DNA from: Saprospiraceae bacterium
GTDB taxonomy: Bacteria; Bacteroidota; Bacteroidia; Chitinophagales; Saprospiraceae
NCBI GenBank assembly: GCA_016717145.1
Contig: JADKGD010000008.1
Coordinates: 124,001-188,000, forward strand
Length of the DNA: 64,000 nucleotides
Direction of reading: 5' to 3'
Shown one piece after another: positions 10,065 through 19,377 of this stretch. Both the position numbers and the translations under genes were made by a program. Each line of letters opens with the position of its first letter. Within the stretch, counting starts at the first letter, position 1. Under the pieces are notes generated by a model. That model was not told the DNA's origin. It saw nothing but the letters and a program-made list of their open reading frames with translations, and did no database searches.

Positions 10065-11024
10065 ATGTGTAAATTATTTATAAAGCGGCTAACTCTCGTT
10101 TTTATATTGACTTTATTCACTTTTTGTGGTTTTAGTCAGTTGTTTTATACTTATAATTTTTCAGGCGATCAGGCCAATTTGATTATCAATGATTGTAACC
10201 ATTTGGAACCTTCATTGGGATGCCTGCCCAATCTTGTAAATATAACACCTGTAATGATGGAATTTGCAGATACGGAAGGATCAAATTGTAATGTAAATAA
10301 TGCAACCAATAATTCAGGGATGTGTCCTGCTGAACCAGTTCTTACAATGCCCCCTTATTATCCATTTGAAGGAGGAGATAATGACTGCATGTATGAAACT
10401 GTCGCTGTAGATATTACCAATAGATGTAATGTTGTAATGACGGTAAATTATAGCGTAGTTAATTTTAGTACTATACCTTCGGCAAATAATCTCGACTGCG
10501 CACCCGGTAACGGTCAAGATCGTCTTGTTTTTGAGTATTCTTTAACTAATGGAGTTTCTTGGCTTCCTGTTAACGCCGCCCAACCAAATGTAATTTGTCC
10601 ACCAGCAAATGGAAATCTCTCTGGAATGACTTATTCCTTTTCTTCTCCGGCTTTTAATGGGACCAATGTAAAATTCAGAATGACATTTGGTATTCAATCT
10701 GTCACAGAAGGAGTAAGAATAAATTCTGTAACGTTAACAGCTGCAGTAGCGCCAAGTGCAAATTTTAATTTTGCTGACTTTTGTATTGGCTCTCCGAATG
10801 GACCTACGAGTATATTAACATCAGGAGGAACTTTTTCACTTAATCCAAATCCAGGGGGTGGCGTAAGCATCAATCCAGTCACTGGAATTATAACAGGCGC
10901 TGTTGCTGGGACAACATATACCATTCAATACAACACACCTGGCCCATGTCCGAATATACATACTGAGGATGTTCTTGTGAATGCCCTCCAAAATGCAACT
11001 TTTCTTTTGCTGATTTTTGTATAA
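10065..11024 (+). CDS. Giant T9SS type B protein, segment 1 of 4 (N-terminus; frameshifted)
   Basis: This is the start of a gene that, once three one-base indels are repaired, runs 10065-16819 (about 2250 residues). The segment has a signal peptide (hydrophobic run then CGFSQ). A 200-residue N-terminal domain follows, ending SVTEGVRINSVTLTA, and it looks like a secreted beta-sandwich that may be a choice-of-anchor type domain. It then enters the first 237-bp repeat (Asp-Phe-Cys...SGGTFSLNPNPGGG...TPGPCP). The frame breaks near 11001-11004: GCAACTTTTCTTTTGC has one T fewer than the sister repeats, which read GCAACTTTTTCTTTTGC. Translation as given ends at an artificial stop at 11024. A single-base assembly error is the favoured reading; genuine decay cannot be excluded. 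Confidence 0.75.
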   Translation: MCKLFIKRLTLVFILTLFTFCGFSQLFYTYNFSGDQANLIINDCNHLEPSLGCLPNLVNITPVMMEFADTEGSNCNVNNATNNSGMCPAEPVLTMPPYYPFEGGDNDCMYETVAVDITNRCNVVMTVNYSVVNFSTIPSANNLDCAPGNGQDRLVFEYSLTNGVSWLPVNAAQPNVICPPANGNLSGMTYSFSSPAFNGTNVKFRMTFGIQSVTEGVRINSVTLTAAVAPSANFNFADFCIGSPNGPTSILTSGGTFSLNPNPGGGVSINPVTGIITGAVAGTTYTIQYNTPGPCPNIHTEDVLVNALQNATFLLLIFV

Positions 11025-12401
11025 GTTCACCAAATGGTCCAACGGGAATAATTACATCAGGTGGTACTTTTTCACTTAATCCAAATCCAGGTGGTGGCGT
11101 AAGCATCAACTCGCTTACCGGAGAAATAACAGGGGCAGTTGCAGGGGCAACATATACAGTTCAATACATAACACCAGGCCCATGCCCTGATACGCAGACT
11201 GAAACTGTTTTGGTAAATGCCCTCCAAAATGCAACTTTCTCTTTTGCTGATTTTTGTATAAGTTCACCAAATGGACCGACAGGAATAATTACATCAGGAG
11301 GCACTTTTTCACTTAATCCAAATCCAGGTGGTGGCGTTAGCATTAACCCCGTGACCGGTATCATATCTGGTGCGACAGGCGGAACAACATATACCATTCA
11401 GTACATTACACCAGGCCCCTGCCCGGATACTTATACTGAGGATGTTCTTGTGAATGCCCTCCAAAATGCAACTTTTTCTTTTACTGATTTTTGTATCGGT
11501 TCACCCAATGGACCGACAGGAATCATTACATCAGGAGGCACATTTTCACTTAATCCAAATCCTGGCGGTGGCGTAAGCATCAACCCTGTTACAGGAATTA
11601 TAACAGGTGCGGTAGCAGGCACAACATATACCGTTGAGTACATTACTCCAGGCCCGTGTCCGGATACCCATCTAGAGGATGTTCTTGTGAATGCCCTCCA
11701 AAATGCAACTTTTTCTTTTGCTGATTTTTGTATTGGTTCACCCAATGGGCCGACAGGAATAATAACATCTGGGGGCACATTTTCACTTAACCCAAACCCA
11801 GGCGGTGGCGTTAGCATTAATCCGGTCACTGGAATTATAACTGGTGCAATAGGCGGAACGACATACACTGTGGAATACACAACTCCAGGGCCATGTCCTG
11901 ATTCGCACACAGAAGACGTTTTGGTCAATGCCATGCCTAGTGCAAGCTTCAATTTTATGGATTTTTGTGTTGGTGCCCCAAACGGACCCTCCGGAATCAT
12001 AACATCAGGGGGAACTTTTTCAATTAATCCGAATCCAGGTGGAGGCGTAAGCATCAACCCGCTTACTGGAATCATAACAGGCGCGGTTGCAGGGACAACA
12101 TATACAGTTCAATACGTAACACCTGGTCCATGTCCGGATACACAGACAGAAGATGTATTGGTCATACCATTACAAGATGCAGGATTCAATTTTGCCGATT
12201 TTTGTACCAGCGGTAGTAACGGACCTACAGGTATAATAACATCAGGTGGTACTTTTTCCTTTAATCCAATTCCAGGCGGTGGCGTTAGCATCAACCCATC
12301 TACAGGTGTAATTACGGGCGCAATAGGAGGTTCTACATATACCGTTCAGTATGTTACGCCTGGACCATGTCCGGACATACATACTGAAGATGTCACAGTG
12401 A
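10744..12401 (+). repeat. Seven tandem 237-bp coding repeats (79-residue modules)
   Basis: Units begin near 10744, 10981, 11217, 11454, 11691, 11928 and 12165. The spacing is exactly 237 bases except where one base is missing in the second unit. Each encodes a 79-residue module with the core DFCIGSPNGPTGIITSGGTF, then SLNPNPGGGVSINPVTGIIT and a T-P-G-P-C-P-D segment with a paired Cys. DNA identity is highest among units 2-5, pointing to recent duplication or gene conversion, and lower in units 1, 6 and 7 at the edges. The last unit reads DFCTSGSNGPTG and SFNPIPGGGVSINPSTG. Confidence 0.92.
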
Positions 12402-15067
12402 CCGCCAATCCGGTAGGTAATTTATCAGGATCGCCAATATTATGTCCGGGTCAATGTGGACAGGTCACGTTCAATTTTACCGGTGGATCAGGTACTTTCA
12501 GTATAAATATGAATTTTACGGCAGGACCAATAAATATAAATTTCCCAATGGTAGGAGTGACCAATGCAACAGTACTGACTTTATGTTTAAACAATGGTGT
12601 ACCTTTTGATCCGGCCACAAATACCCTCAATATCCCTACATTTGTCCCACCTGGCACATATACACTAACCTTATTGAATTTTTCTTCTACTCCTGCCGGT
12701 CTTTGTTCCACAGGCATCGTAGGTGTACCAGGTTCTCTATCCATTACCATTTCAGCGGCACCACCAACAAGTAGTGCATCCATTACTGAGTGTGATCTGG
12801 ACCAAAATGGAACTGAAATTTTTAATCTGACAACAGTTGAAAATACCGTTAAAAATAATGTGGTCGCCAATTCCATTGTCTGGTTTACGGATGTCGCAGC
12901 AACAAACCCTATATTAAATCCTACAACTTTTTTGTCTGGAAATGCTACAGTATACGCTGAAGTCTCCAGTCCTAACGGTTGTTCGGCTATAGTACCTGTT
13001 TCTTTGATATTGGATTTACCGGATATATTAAACTTGGCTGATTTTGCATCTTGTGTCAATGGTTCGATAATACCTTTGCCACCTGCTGTCAGCGGCTTTT
13101 CTGGTATTTGGTCAGGCACAAATGTCACTGGAGGGGGAAGTCAATTTGACCCCACTGGATTACTTGTAGGATCATATCCCATCACATTTACACCTACTGC
13201 CGGCTTATGTGTTTTACCGCTAACTGTAAATGTAGTAATAAGCACAGCGGGACCTGTTCCACTTATTTCACCTATAGACAATGTTTGTCTTGGTGAAGCT
13301 TCATTTATCCTAAACACAAATCAAAGTGGTGTAAATGGTGTCTGGAGCGGAAGCCCATTTTTGACAGGAAACATTTTTAATGTAACTGCTTCCGGTGTTG
13401 GTTCATTTACACTTACTTTTACACCAACAGGGTCTTCCACATGTTTTAGTGCAAATACAACCCAAATAATCGTAACCGCAAATACTAACTTGCCTGTCGT
13501 GACCTTTCCTGATTTATGTTCCATTGGAGCTGCGGTATATGATTTGGGAGATTTTGTAGGTGGAGAATCGGGTAATTGGTCCGGTAATCCACAGGTTTCT
13601 TTTAATACATTTAACCCAACTGCACCGGCAGGACTTTATCCTTTAATATTTACGCCTACAAATGTTTGTGTAAATCCGCTGAACACGAGCATAGAAGTAC
13701 TACCTGTAGCTACACTGAATTTACCTCCTTTCCCTGCGATTTGTCTTAATTCGGCTCCAGTTGTGCTGCCAGTGTCCGTAAATTTATTACCAGGTACCTG
13801 GACTTTAAATAACGTGCCTTTGACCATATTCGATCCTGCTATAAATGGAGTTGGTACCTTTACCTTAACCTTTAGAGTATTAAACGGTTACTGTGCTCTT
13901 CCTTTGGATGTTACAATTTCTGTTAATACTATTTCAGCAGGCAATGACAATACTCAGGCAGTATGTAGTTCAGGACCTCAAATAGTAGATTTGAACACTT
14001 TTTTAAGCATTGGTTATACTCCTGGAGGCATATGGAAAAATAGTGGCGTAACGATTCCAAATCCTATCAGCTTTGATTTATCGTCTTTACCTTCGGGTGT
14101 AAACGTTTTAAGCTATATCCTTACCGACGCTATCTGTGGAGCAGATACTGCAAAAATTACCTTCGATATTTCTTTTCCAAATAATGCAGGTAATAATAGC
14201 AATCCGATGCTTTGTACTACGTCAACTTCATCAGTTAATTTTTTAAGTCTTCTTGGCACAATAGATTCCGGAGGAACATGGATGTTGCCCATTGGAACAA
14301 GCATTGATCTGACAAATCTTAACAATGTAAATTTATCTTCATTAAGCCCGGGGTTATATGATTTTTCCTACATGATTCCAGCTGATAATTGTATTGCAGA
14401 CACTTCTCATACCATTTTTAATATCACCGGATTTAATACTGCAGGTAGTAATACTGTTTCAACTTTATGTTTAGGAAGTTCCATTGATTTAATTTCATTG
14501 GTTACTACAGCTTCATTGACAGGAAATATCCTCAACCCAAACGGAATATCAGGATTGACAGGTTCAATTTGGAATACTACAGGTCTCGTTGCCGGCGCAT
14601 ATTCCTTTGAATATCAAGTTGTAAATATTAGCCCATGTCCGAATGACACTGCATCTTTAACAGTTAATCTGGCAACATCTGTTAACGCAGGCGATGATGG
14701 AAGTGACTTTTATTGCCAGGGGAAAACATTGTTTTTATCAGATTATCTTGCGGCCAATGCATCACTTGGTGGTACTTTCTATTACAATGGTGTTCAGGTT
14801 TTGAACGGTATTTTTGACGGTACAGGAATCGGTAACGCAAATTTTTTATATATAGTAGGAGGAAGTGGAAGCTGCCCTTTAGATACATCTTATCTGTCAT
14901 TAAATGAGATTTCGCAACCTGCCGTGACCTTAACACAAGTTCCTGATTTATGTGAAAATGATTGTTTTGATTTGACAATAGTTCATAATGCAGATATAGG
15001 GTCAATTATTTACGTATCGGTATCTGCTTCATCGGGCCAATTTTATAAGATGTCAAAACAATATTAA
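11003..15067 (+). CDS. Giant T9SS type B protein, segment 2 of 4 (repeat region and core modules)
   Basis: The frame continues the preceding segment after the missing T and is open from about 11003; the first usable start codon inside it is TTG at 11210. It carries six of the seven 79-residue repeats. A run of cell-surface modules of about 70-100 residues follows, with SGTWSG, SGVNGVWSGSPFLTG, GNWSGNPQ and PGTWTLNN cores, each closed by a TFTPT-like strand and spaced Cys residues. These resemble the first module class of the giant protein at the window start. The frame breaks at about 15046-15049, where TATAAGATGTC should probably be TATAAAGATGTC (loss of one A), creating the stop at 15065. 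No catalytic motif is seen. Confidence 0.75.
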   Translation, partial: SFADFCISSPNGPTGIITSGGTFSLNPNPGGGVSINSLTGEITGAVAGATYTVQYITPGPCPDTQTETVLVNALQNATFSFADFCISSPNGPTGIITSGGTFSLNPNPGGGVSINPVTGIISGATGGTTYTIQYITPGPCPDTYTEDVLVNALQNATFSFTDFCIGSPNGPTGIITSGGTFSLNPNPGGGVSINPVTGIITGAVAGTTYTVEYITPGPCPDTHLEDVLVNALQNATFSFADFCIGSPNGPTGIITSGGTFSLNPNPGGGVSINPVTGIITGAIGGTTYTVEYTTPGPCPDSHTEDVLVNAMPSASFNFMDFCVGAPNGPSGIITSGGTFSINPNPGGGVSINPLTGIITGAVAGTTYTVQYVTPGPCPDTQTEDVLVIPLQDAGFNFADFCTSGSNGPTGIITSGGTFSFNPIPGGGVSINPSTGVITGAIGGSTYTVQYVTPGPCPDIHTEDVTVTANPVGNLSGSPILCPGQCGQVTFNFTGGSGTFSINMNFTAGPININFPMVGVTNATVLTLCLNNGVPFDPATNTLNIPTFVPPGTYTLTLLNFSSTPAGLCSTGIVGVPGSLSITISAAPPTSSASITECDLDQNGTEIFNLTTVENTVKNNVVANSIVWFTDVAATNPILNPTTFLSGNATVYAEVSSPNGCSAIVPVSLILDLPDILNLADFASCVNGSIIPLPPAVSGFSGIWSGTNVTGGGSQFDPTGLLVGSYPITFTPTAGLCVLPLTVNVVISTAGPVPLISPIDNVCLGEASFILNTNQSGVNGVWSGSPFLTGNIFNVTASGVGSFTLTFTPTGSSTCFSANTTQIIVTANTNLPVVTFPDLCSIGAAVYDLGDFVGGESGNWSGNPQVSFNTFNPTAPAGLYPLIFTPTNVCVNPLNTSIEVLPVATLNLPPFPAICLNSAPVVLPVSVNLLPGTWTLNNVPLTIFDPAINGVGTFTLTFRVLNGYCALPLDVTISVNTISAGNDNTQAVCSSGPQIVDLNTFLSIGYTPGGIWKNSGVTIPNPISFDLSSLPSGVNVLSYILTDAICGADTAKITFDISFPNNAGNNSNPMLCTTSTSSVNFLSLLGTIDSGGTWMLPIGTSIDLTNLNNVNLSSLSPGLYDFSYMIPADNCIADTSHTIFNITGFNTAGSNTVSTLCLGSSIDLISLVTTASLTGNILNPNGISGLTGSIWNTTGLVAGAYSFEYQVVNISPCPNDTASLTVNLATSVNAGDDGSDFYCQGKTLFLSDYLAANASLGGTFYYNGVQVLNGIFDGTGIGNANFLYIVGGSGSCPLDTSYLSLNEISQPAVTLTQVPDLCENDCFDLTIVHNADIGSIIYVSVSASSGQFYKMSKQY

Positions 15068-15381
15068 ACGCAGCTCCTGTGATAATAAATGTTTGTGCAA
15101 AAAAAATCGGGCCCTTTGACTTTAATAATTTACCATTGAATCAAAGCTTTACGCTAAAAGTCGATAGCATCAAGATAAACAATGGTGGATGTAAATTTCA
15201 GTATGCACAGGTTCAAACATTTAAAACAAATGCTTTACCAACAAGACAAATTGTTAAATCTTTGTGCAAAGGCGATATTTTTATGGTTGGTAATGATATG
15301 TATTCTGAAACCAAACCGACAGGAACTACCACTATCTTGGCTCCAAGTTCCTTATTATGCGATAGTTTGATCTTTTGTTAG
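15049..15381 (+). CDS. Giant T9SS type B protein, segment 3 of 4 (short frameshift piece)
   Basis: This short stretch in a third frame continues the giant protein from DVKTILNAAPVIINVCAKK through one complete copy of the Cys...Y...P-T-G...CDS module (LCKGDIFMVGNDMYSETKP). It ends at a false stop at 15379-15381 because ATCTTTTGTT has one T too many; removing it restores S-L-I-F-V-S-L-T-F, continuous with segment 4. Two opposite frame errors within 330 bases leave both flanks in register, which argues that the gene is functionally intact in the organism. Confidence 0.7.
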   Translation, partial: DVKTILNAAPVIINVCAKKIGPFDFNNLPLNQSFTLKVDSIKINNGGCKFQYAQVQTFKTNALPTRQIVKSLCKGDIFMVGNDMYSETKPTGTTTILAPSSLLCDSLIFC

Positions 15382-16819
15382 TTTGACTTTCAACCCAATT
15401 TCTGCCCCCACAAATATTAATACGACAACCTGTGATAATGCCTATTCTCTTAAAGCCGGAAATATTACTTTCAACAAAACGAATCCTTCCGGGCAAGTTA
15501 CTTTAAAAAATAAAGGTGGCTGCGATAGTCTGGTTATTGTAAAACTTAATTTCAGTACATTTTCTTTGGGTCAGTTTGATTTTGAAACGTGCGATCAAAC
15601 TTATTCGTATAAAGTGGGAACAGAAACATTTAATAAATCAAAGCCTTCAGGATCAGCAACACTTATAGGTGCAAGTGCAGCAGGATGCGATAGTATTGTG
15701 TCAGTTAATATTGTATTTTTACCTCAGGCTTCATTTAATTTTGTTAATACTACCTGTGACGTTTTATATAATAAGATTATTGGCAATAAAACATTTGATA
15801 AAAATACACCTTCTGGTAGTGTAACTTTAATTGGAGCGGCAAAAAATGGCTGTGATAGCGTTGTCACAGTAAATCTGACATTCCTGCCGGTATCCAAAAG
15901 TAATTTTACCTTCGCTACTTGCGATGATTCATATTTTTATAAAGTTGGAAATGAGACTTTTACAAAATCAAAACCTTCAGGTAGTGTTTTGCTGGCCGGA
16001 GCAGCTGTCAACGGTTGTGACAGTTTGGTAAATGTAGTGTTAAATTTTGATACATTTGATTTTACTCAGACAATATTGTATGCGTGTGATGGCTCAGATG
16101 CCACATTGAATATTAATCTGGCTTCCCATCCGGGACCATACATGCTTAAAATAGATGATGTATTAATATCTGACAAACAAATACTTCCCTATACCACGAC
16201 GGTAAAACCAGGACCTCATAAAATTTTATTGGAAACACAACAAGGATGTTTGGATTCGCTTATAGTAAATGTTGATAATTCTAATGGACCATTGGTAGAT
16301 TTGACCCAAACACCATCGGCAGATGGCAAGGTTCAATTAAATGTCATCACTCAACCAAACGTTTTATACGATATTTTTTGGAGCCCTGGGGCTACTTTAA
16401 GCTGTATAGATTGTTTTGACCCAATTGCCAATCCTTCTCTGACAACAACATACGTTTTTAATTACACGTATGGTAAAAATTGTTTGGATTCACGGGAAAT
16501 AACAGTAGTCAAAATTAATGTTGATATTATCTTACCAAATATTTTCAGCCCGAGCGGGGACAATAGCAATGAAACATTTTTTGTCCAACTGCCTGATGGT
16601 GTTGGAGGAATAGTAAAAAAAATGCGTATTTACAATCGGTGGGGCAATCTTTTGTTTAATAAAGAAAATGTAGCTGCTAATGTGCCTGCCGAAGGATGGA
16701 AAGGAGATATGAATGGCACAATCGTTAATCCTGGAGTGTATGTCTATGTTATTGAAATGCAAATTGATGGAATGACAAATGTTAAAGTATATTCAGGTGA
16801 CATTACCATAGTAAAATAA
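15377..16819 (+). CDS. Giant T9SS type B protein, segment 4 of 4 (C-terminus with sorting domain)
   Basis: It holds four further modules of the pattern TCD...Y...G...TF-x-K-x-x-P-S-G-S...GCDS-x-V-x-V, closely matching each other and the five in the 5'-partial giant gene. A linker follows with a paired-Cys motif (LSCIDCFDP) and then the type B T9SS sorting domain: LPNIFSPSGDNSNETFF, IYNRWGNLLFNKEN, W-K-G-D, NPGVYVYVIEMQ and YSGDITIVK. This end means the protein is exported by T9SS and probably held at or released from the cell surface. The downstream histone-deacetylase-like gene begins within ten bases. Confidence 0.8.
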   Translation, partial: VSLTFNPISAPTNINTTTCDNAYSLKAGNITFNKTNPSGQVTLKNKGGCDSLVIVKLNFSTFSLGQFDFETCDQTYSYKVGTETFNKSKPSGSATLIGASAAGCDSIVSVNIVFLPQASFNFVNTTCDVLYNKIIGNKTFDKNTPSGSVTLIGAAKNGCDSVVTVNLTFLPVSKSNFTFATCDDSYFYKVGNETFTKSKPSGSVLLAGAAVNGCDSLVNVVLNFDTFDFTQTILYACDGSDATLNINLASHPGPYMLKIDDVLISDKQILPYTTTVKPGPHKILLETQQGCLDSLIVNVDNSNGPLVDLTQTPSADGKVQLNVITQPNVLYDIFWSPGATLSCIDCFDPIANPSLTTTYVFNYTYGKNCLDSREITVVKINVDIILPNIFSPSGDNSNETFFVQLPDGVGGIVKKMRIYNRWGNLLFNKENVAANVPAEGWKGDMNGTIVNPGVYVYVIEMQIDGMTNVKVYSGDITIVK

Positions 16820-16827
16820 TTGCAGCT

Positions 16828-17730
16828 TTGTTAAAAATTGCCTGTCATCCAATTTACACTTATACGCTACCCGAAGGTCATAGATTTCCTATGGTAAAAT
16901 ATGAACTTTTACCAGAACAATTGTTATATGAAGGTACAGTAGTAAATGAGCAGTTTTTTCAGCCCGAAGCATTGGATGATGCATCAATTTTACTAACACA
17001 CACATTTGATTATCTCCACAAACTTAATCACCAGTTATTGGATCGGAAAGAAATAAGAAATATTGGATTCCCTATGTCAGAAATTCTGGTTCGACGTGGA
17101 AAACATATAGCAAACGGAACATATACCTGCGCCAAATTTGCCATAAAAAATGGTATTGCTATGAATATTGCAGGTGGAACACATCATTCATTTGCTGATA
17201 GGGGAGAAGGTTTTTGTCTGTTTAATGACATTGCCATTGCGAGTAATTTATTGTTAAATGATGGTCTGGTTGAGAAGATATTGATAGTGGACCTTGATGT
17301 ACATCAGGGCAATGGCACAGCCAGGATTTTTGAAAATGAACCAAGGGTATTTACTTTTTCCATGCATGGGGATAAAAATTATCCGGTACGAAAGGAAAAA
17401 TCTGACTTGGATGTGGGCTTGCCCGACAAAACAAATGACGCCCAATATCTTCTTCACCTAACAAACATTTTACCACGACTGATAGATGAGGTTAGACCGG
17501 ATTTTATATTTTACCTTTCAGGTGTTGATGTGCTGGAATCTGATAAGTTAGGCAGACTTAGTTTGACAAAACAAGGCTGCAAAAATAGGGATTTATACGT
17601 ACTTTCGACGGCTAAAAGCCATAACATACCGGTGGCTGTCTGTATGGGTGGAGGATATTCCCATAAACTTAAAGACATTATTGAAGCACATGCCAATACA
17701 TTTAGGGTCGCTCAGGAGCTTTACTTTTAA
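16828..17730 (+). CDS. Histone deacetylase-fold hydrolase
   Basis: A 300-residue protein starting at TTG, the only suitable start close after the preceding stop; residues from LKIACHPIYTY and LPEGHRFPMVKYELLPEQL align with the usual N-terminus of bacterial members. Zinc-site and catalytic elements are visible: AGGTHHSFADRGEGFCLFND (paired His), VDLDVHQGNGTARIF (Asp-x-His), YLSGVDVLESDKLG (Asp) and CMGGGYS. Bacterial members are arginase/deacetylase-superfamily enzymes acting on acetylated small amines or acetyl-lysine; the substrate here is unknown. It is cytoplasmic, with no signal peptide. The close spacing to the giant surface protein gene suggests only shared transcription, not shared function. 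Confidence 0.88.
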   Translation: MLKIACHPIYTYTLPEGHRFPMVKYELLPEQLLYEGTVVNEQFFQPEALDDASILLTHTFDYLHKLNHQLLDRKEIRNIGFPMSEILVRRGKHIANGTYTCAKFAIKNGIAMNIAGGTHHSFADRGEGFCLFNDIAIASNLLLNDGLVEKILIVDLDVHQGNGTARIFENEPRVFTFSMHGDKNYPVRKEKSDLDVGLPDKTNDAQYLLHLTNILPRLIDEVRPDFIFYLSGVDVLESDKLGRLSLTKQGCKNRDLYVLSTAKSHNIPVAVCMGGGYSHKLKDIIEAHANTFRVAQELYF

Positions 17731-17785
17731 TCCAAATTTTATGACTGGTTTTGTTGTAACAAATTTCTGTTTCAAAAGAAGAATT

Positions 17786-17808
17786 TAGCCTGCCAGCCGG
17801 TAAGGCTA
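17786..17808. other. Small inverted repeat between convergent genes
   Basis: TAGCCT (17786-17791) and AGGCTA (17803-17808) form a 6-bp stem with an 11-base G+C-rich loop, located between the ends of the deacetylase-like gene and maf. There is no T-tract, so a terminator role is uncertain. A related sequence occurs at 51963-51983. Confidence 0.3.
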
Positions 17809-17863
17809 GGGATCTGTAAAAACTATAAAAGCTATCTTAACTAAATGATATTGATAATTCGAC

Positions 17864-18463
17864 TCAAGCCATATTTATAAGAAAGAATTGTCGTAACGCA
17901 TTATAGACATCCCTTACAGGAAGTCCCATCACATTTGTATAACTTCCTTCTATATTAACCACTTTACACATTCCTATCCAATCCTGAATGCCATACCCTC
18001 CAGCTTTATCATAGGGCTTAAACTTGTTTAGGTAGTAATCAATTTCATCGTCAGATAAGATGTCAAATGTGACGTATGTGATGGTTGTAAATGATACTGA
18101 TTTTTCAGATGATAAGATGCTAATTCCGGTTGCAACTGTATGGGTTCTATTTGAAAGTGATTTTAACATATCAAAACCTTCCTTGTAGTCGTTGGGTTTA
18201 TTATAGATCATGCCATCTAAAATGACAACACTATCTGCAGTAATGATGACTTCATTTTGTTGCAGTGTTTCCTTGAGTGCCTGACCCTTTCTAATTGCAA
18301 GATCTTCTGCTACTTGAAGTACCGGCATTTCTGCATCAAAATGTTCATCAATATCCTGGGTTCGGATACTAAATTCAAAACCGGCTTCTTTTAGTAATTG
18401 GCTGCGCCTAGGTGATTTTGATCCCAGGACAATCTTATTCCTTTGTGTATTTAATATTTTCAC
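17864..18463 (-). CDS. maf: Maf family nucleoside triphosphate pyrophosphatase
   Basis: 199 residues, the usual Maf length. The N-terminal signature VLGSKSPRRSQLLKEAGF binds the triphosphate, followed by the IDEHFDAE segment, ITADSVVILDG with the conserved Asp, and the KPYDKAGGYGIQDW and GSYTNVMGLP motifs. Maf proteins hydrolyse dTTP, UTP or modified nucleotides to monophosphates and have been linked to house-cleaning and septum control. The start overlaps the end of the prenyltransferase gene by four bases (18460-18463), so they are translationally coupled. This pairing with a UbiA-family gene and a KdsC-like phosphatase is a recurrent Bacteroidota arrangement. Confidence 0.92.
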   Translation of the reverse strand: MKILNTQRNKIVLGSKSPRRSQLLKEAGFEFSIRTQDIDEHFDAEMPVLQVAEDLAIRKGQALKETLQQNEVIITADSVVILDGMIYNKPNDYKEGFDMLKSLSNRTHTVATGISILSSEKSVSFTTITYVTFDILSDDEIDYYLNKFKPYDKAGGYGIQDWIGMCKVVNIEGSYTNVMGLPVRDVYNALRQFFLINMA

Positions 18464-19374
18464 TTTCCTGAATGTATAATCATTAAACTAATCAATCCTG
18501 CTACCATAATCCATTTTAAAATAATGCTGATTTTTGAATAATCCTCTTTATGTCTTGATTTTGTCAATAATTGGATTAAAACTACCAACGGTGCTGCAAT
18601 AAATATGATTAAAAATGAACTTATTCTAATGTCCATATGGATGGATGTAAACTTCATCCATATGATTAGCATAAGGTTAAGCATAACAATAATAAAAATG
18701 CAAATTTTTTTCGTTTTAGATATCCCATATTTAATAGGAAAAGTCAATATCCCTGCACTTTTATCGCCGTCTATATCTTCAATATCTTTAATGATTTCTC
18801 TAAGCATGTTTACAAAAAAAGAAAAGGTCATATAAAAACAAAATACTTCTATGACAAATTGTTTTTTACCGACGTCTGTCATGGCTTGAACTGAATTTCT
18901 TTCAGCAAAAATAACAATTCCTGAAACTAAGCCGACAAAGAGACTTACCAGGACATTGCCTAAAAGTATCGAATTTTTAAATGTATAAGAGTATACAAAT
19001 AACATTGCTGCAGCTATCGGATAAATGCTTATCAAAGCTATGTTTTTTATCATAATTGCAATATAAATAGCAACCAAAAGGCCTGCAATGACAAGGAATA
19101 AATAATATATTTTAGCAGTATTCGCTGAAATATTGTTTGGAATGTACGTCCTTTTTGGTTTGTTGACTAAGTCATAGGAATAATCAAAGATATCATTTAT
19201 TACAAAACCGGAAGCAGCGAGTAACATGGTGTCTAATACGAGCAAATAAAATAAAGTCGAATTAAGCGCAGGAACATTAATATTGGGTAAAATGATGCAG
19301 TAATATTGAATGACTTGGGTAACACCTATGATAACCAGATTTTTAGGTCGCAGGATATACAAATAGGGCTTCAT
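18460..19374 (-). CDS. UbiA-family prenyltransferase, likely geranylgeranylglycerol-phosphate geranylgeranyltransferase
   Basis: A 304-residue integral membrane protein with eight or nine hydrophobic segments. It carries the two Asp-rich motifs that bind Mg-diphosphate in the UbiA superfamily: NDIFDYSYDLVNKPKR near residue 60 and IIKDIEDIDGDKSAG near residue 200. Bacteroidota members are commonly annotated as (di)geranylgeranylglyceryl phosphate synthase, the enzyme that adds a second prenyl chain in ether-lipid synthesis, but the true prenyl acceptor in bacteria is not well established; a quinone prenyltransferase is the alternative. It sits between kdsC and maf with only 3 bases and a 4-base overlap, so it belongs to one operon. 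Confidence 0.8.
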   Translation of the reverse strand: MKPYLYILRPKNLVIIGVTQVIQYYCIILPNINVPALNSTLFYLLVLDTMLLAASGFVINDIFDYSYDLVNKPKRTYIPNNISANTAKIYYLFLVIAGLLVAIYIAIMIKNIALISIYPIAAAMLFVYSYTFKNSILLGNVLVSLFVGLVSGIVIFAERNSVQAMTDVGKKQFVIEVFCFYMTFSFFVNMLREIIKDIEDIDGDKSAGILTFPIKYGISKTKKICIFIIVMLNLMLIIWMKFTSIHMDIRISSFLIIFIAAPLVVLIQLLTKSRHKEDYSKISIILKWIMVAGLISLMIIHSGK

Positions 19375-19377
19375 AAT

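Noticed and set aside
11431..12075. Long minus-strand open frame of 214 codons within the 237-bp repeats
   Set aside because: It is the antisense mirror of the repeat and reflects the bias of the coding strand; several shorter mirrors occur at each unit, and the plus strand gives a better protein.
10065..16819. Programmed ribosomal frameshifting in the giant gene
   Set aside because: Three sites, both directions, no slippery heptamer plus pseudoknot, and identical lesions occur in unrelated genes; assembly error is simpler.
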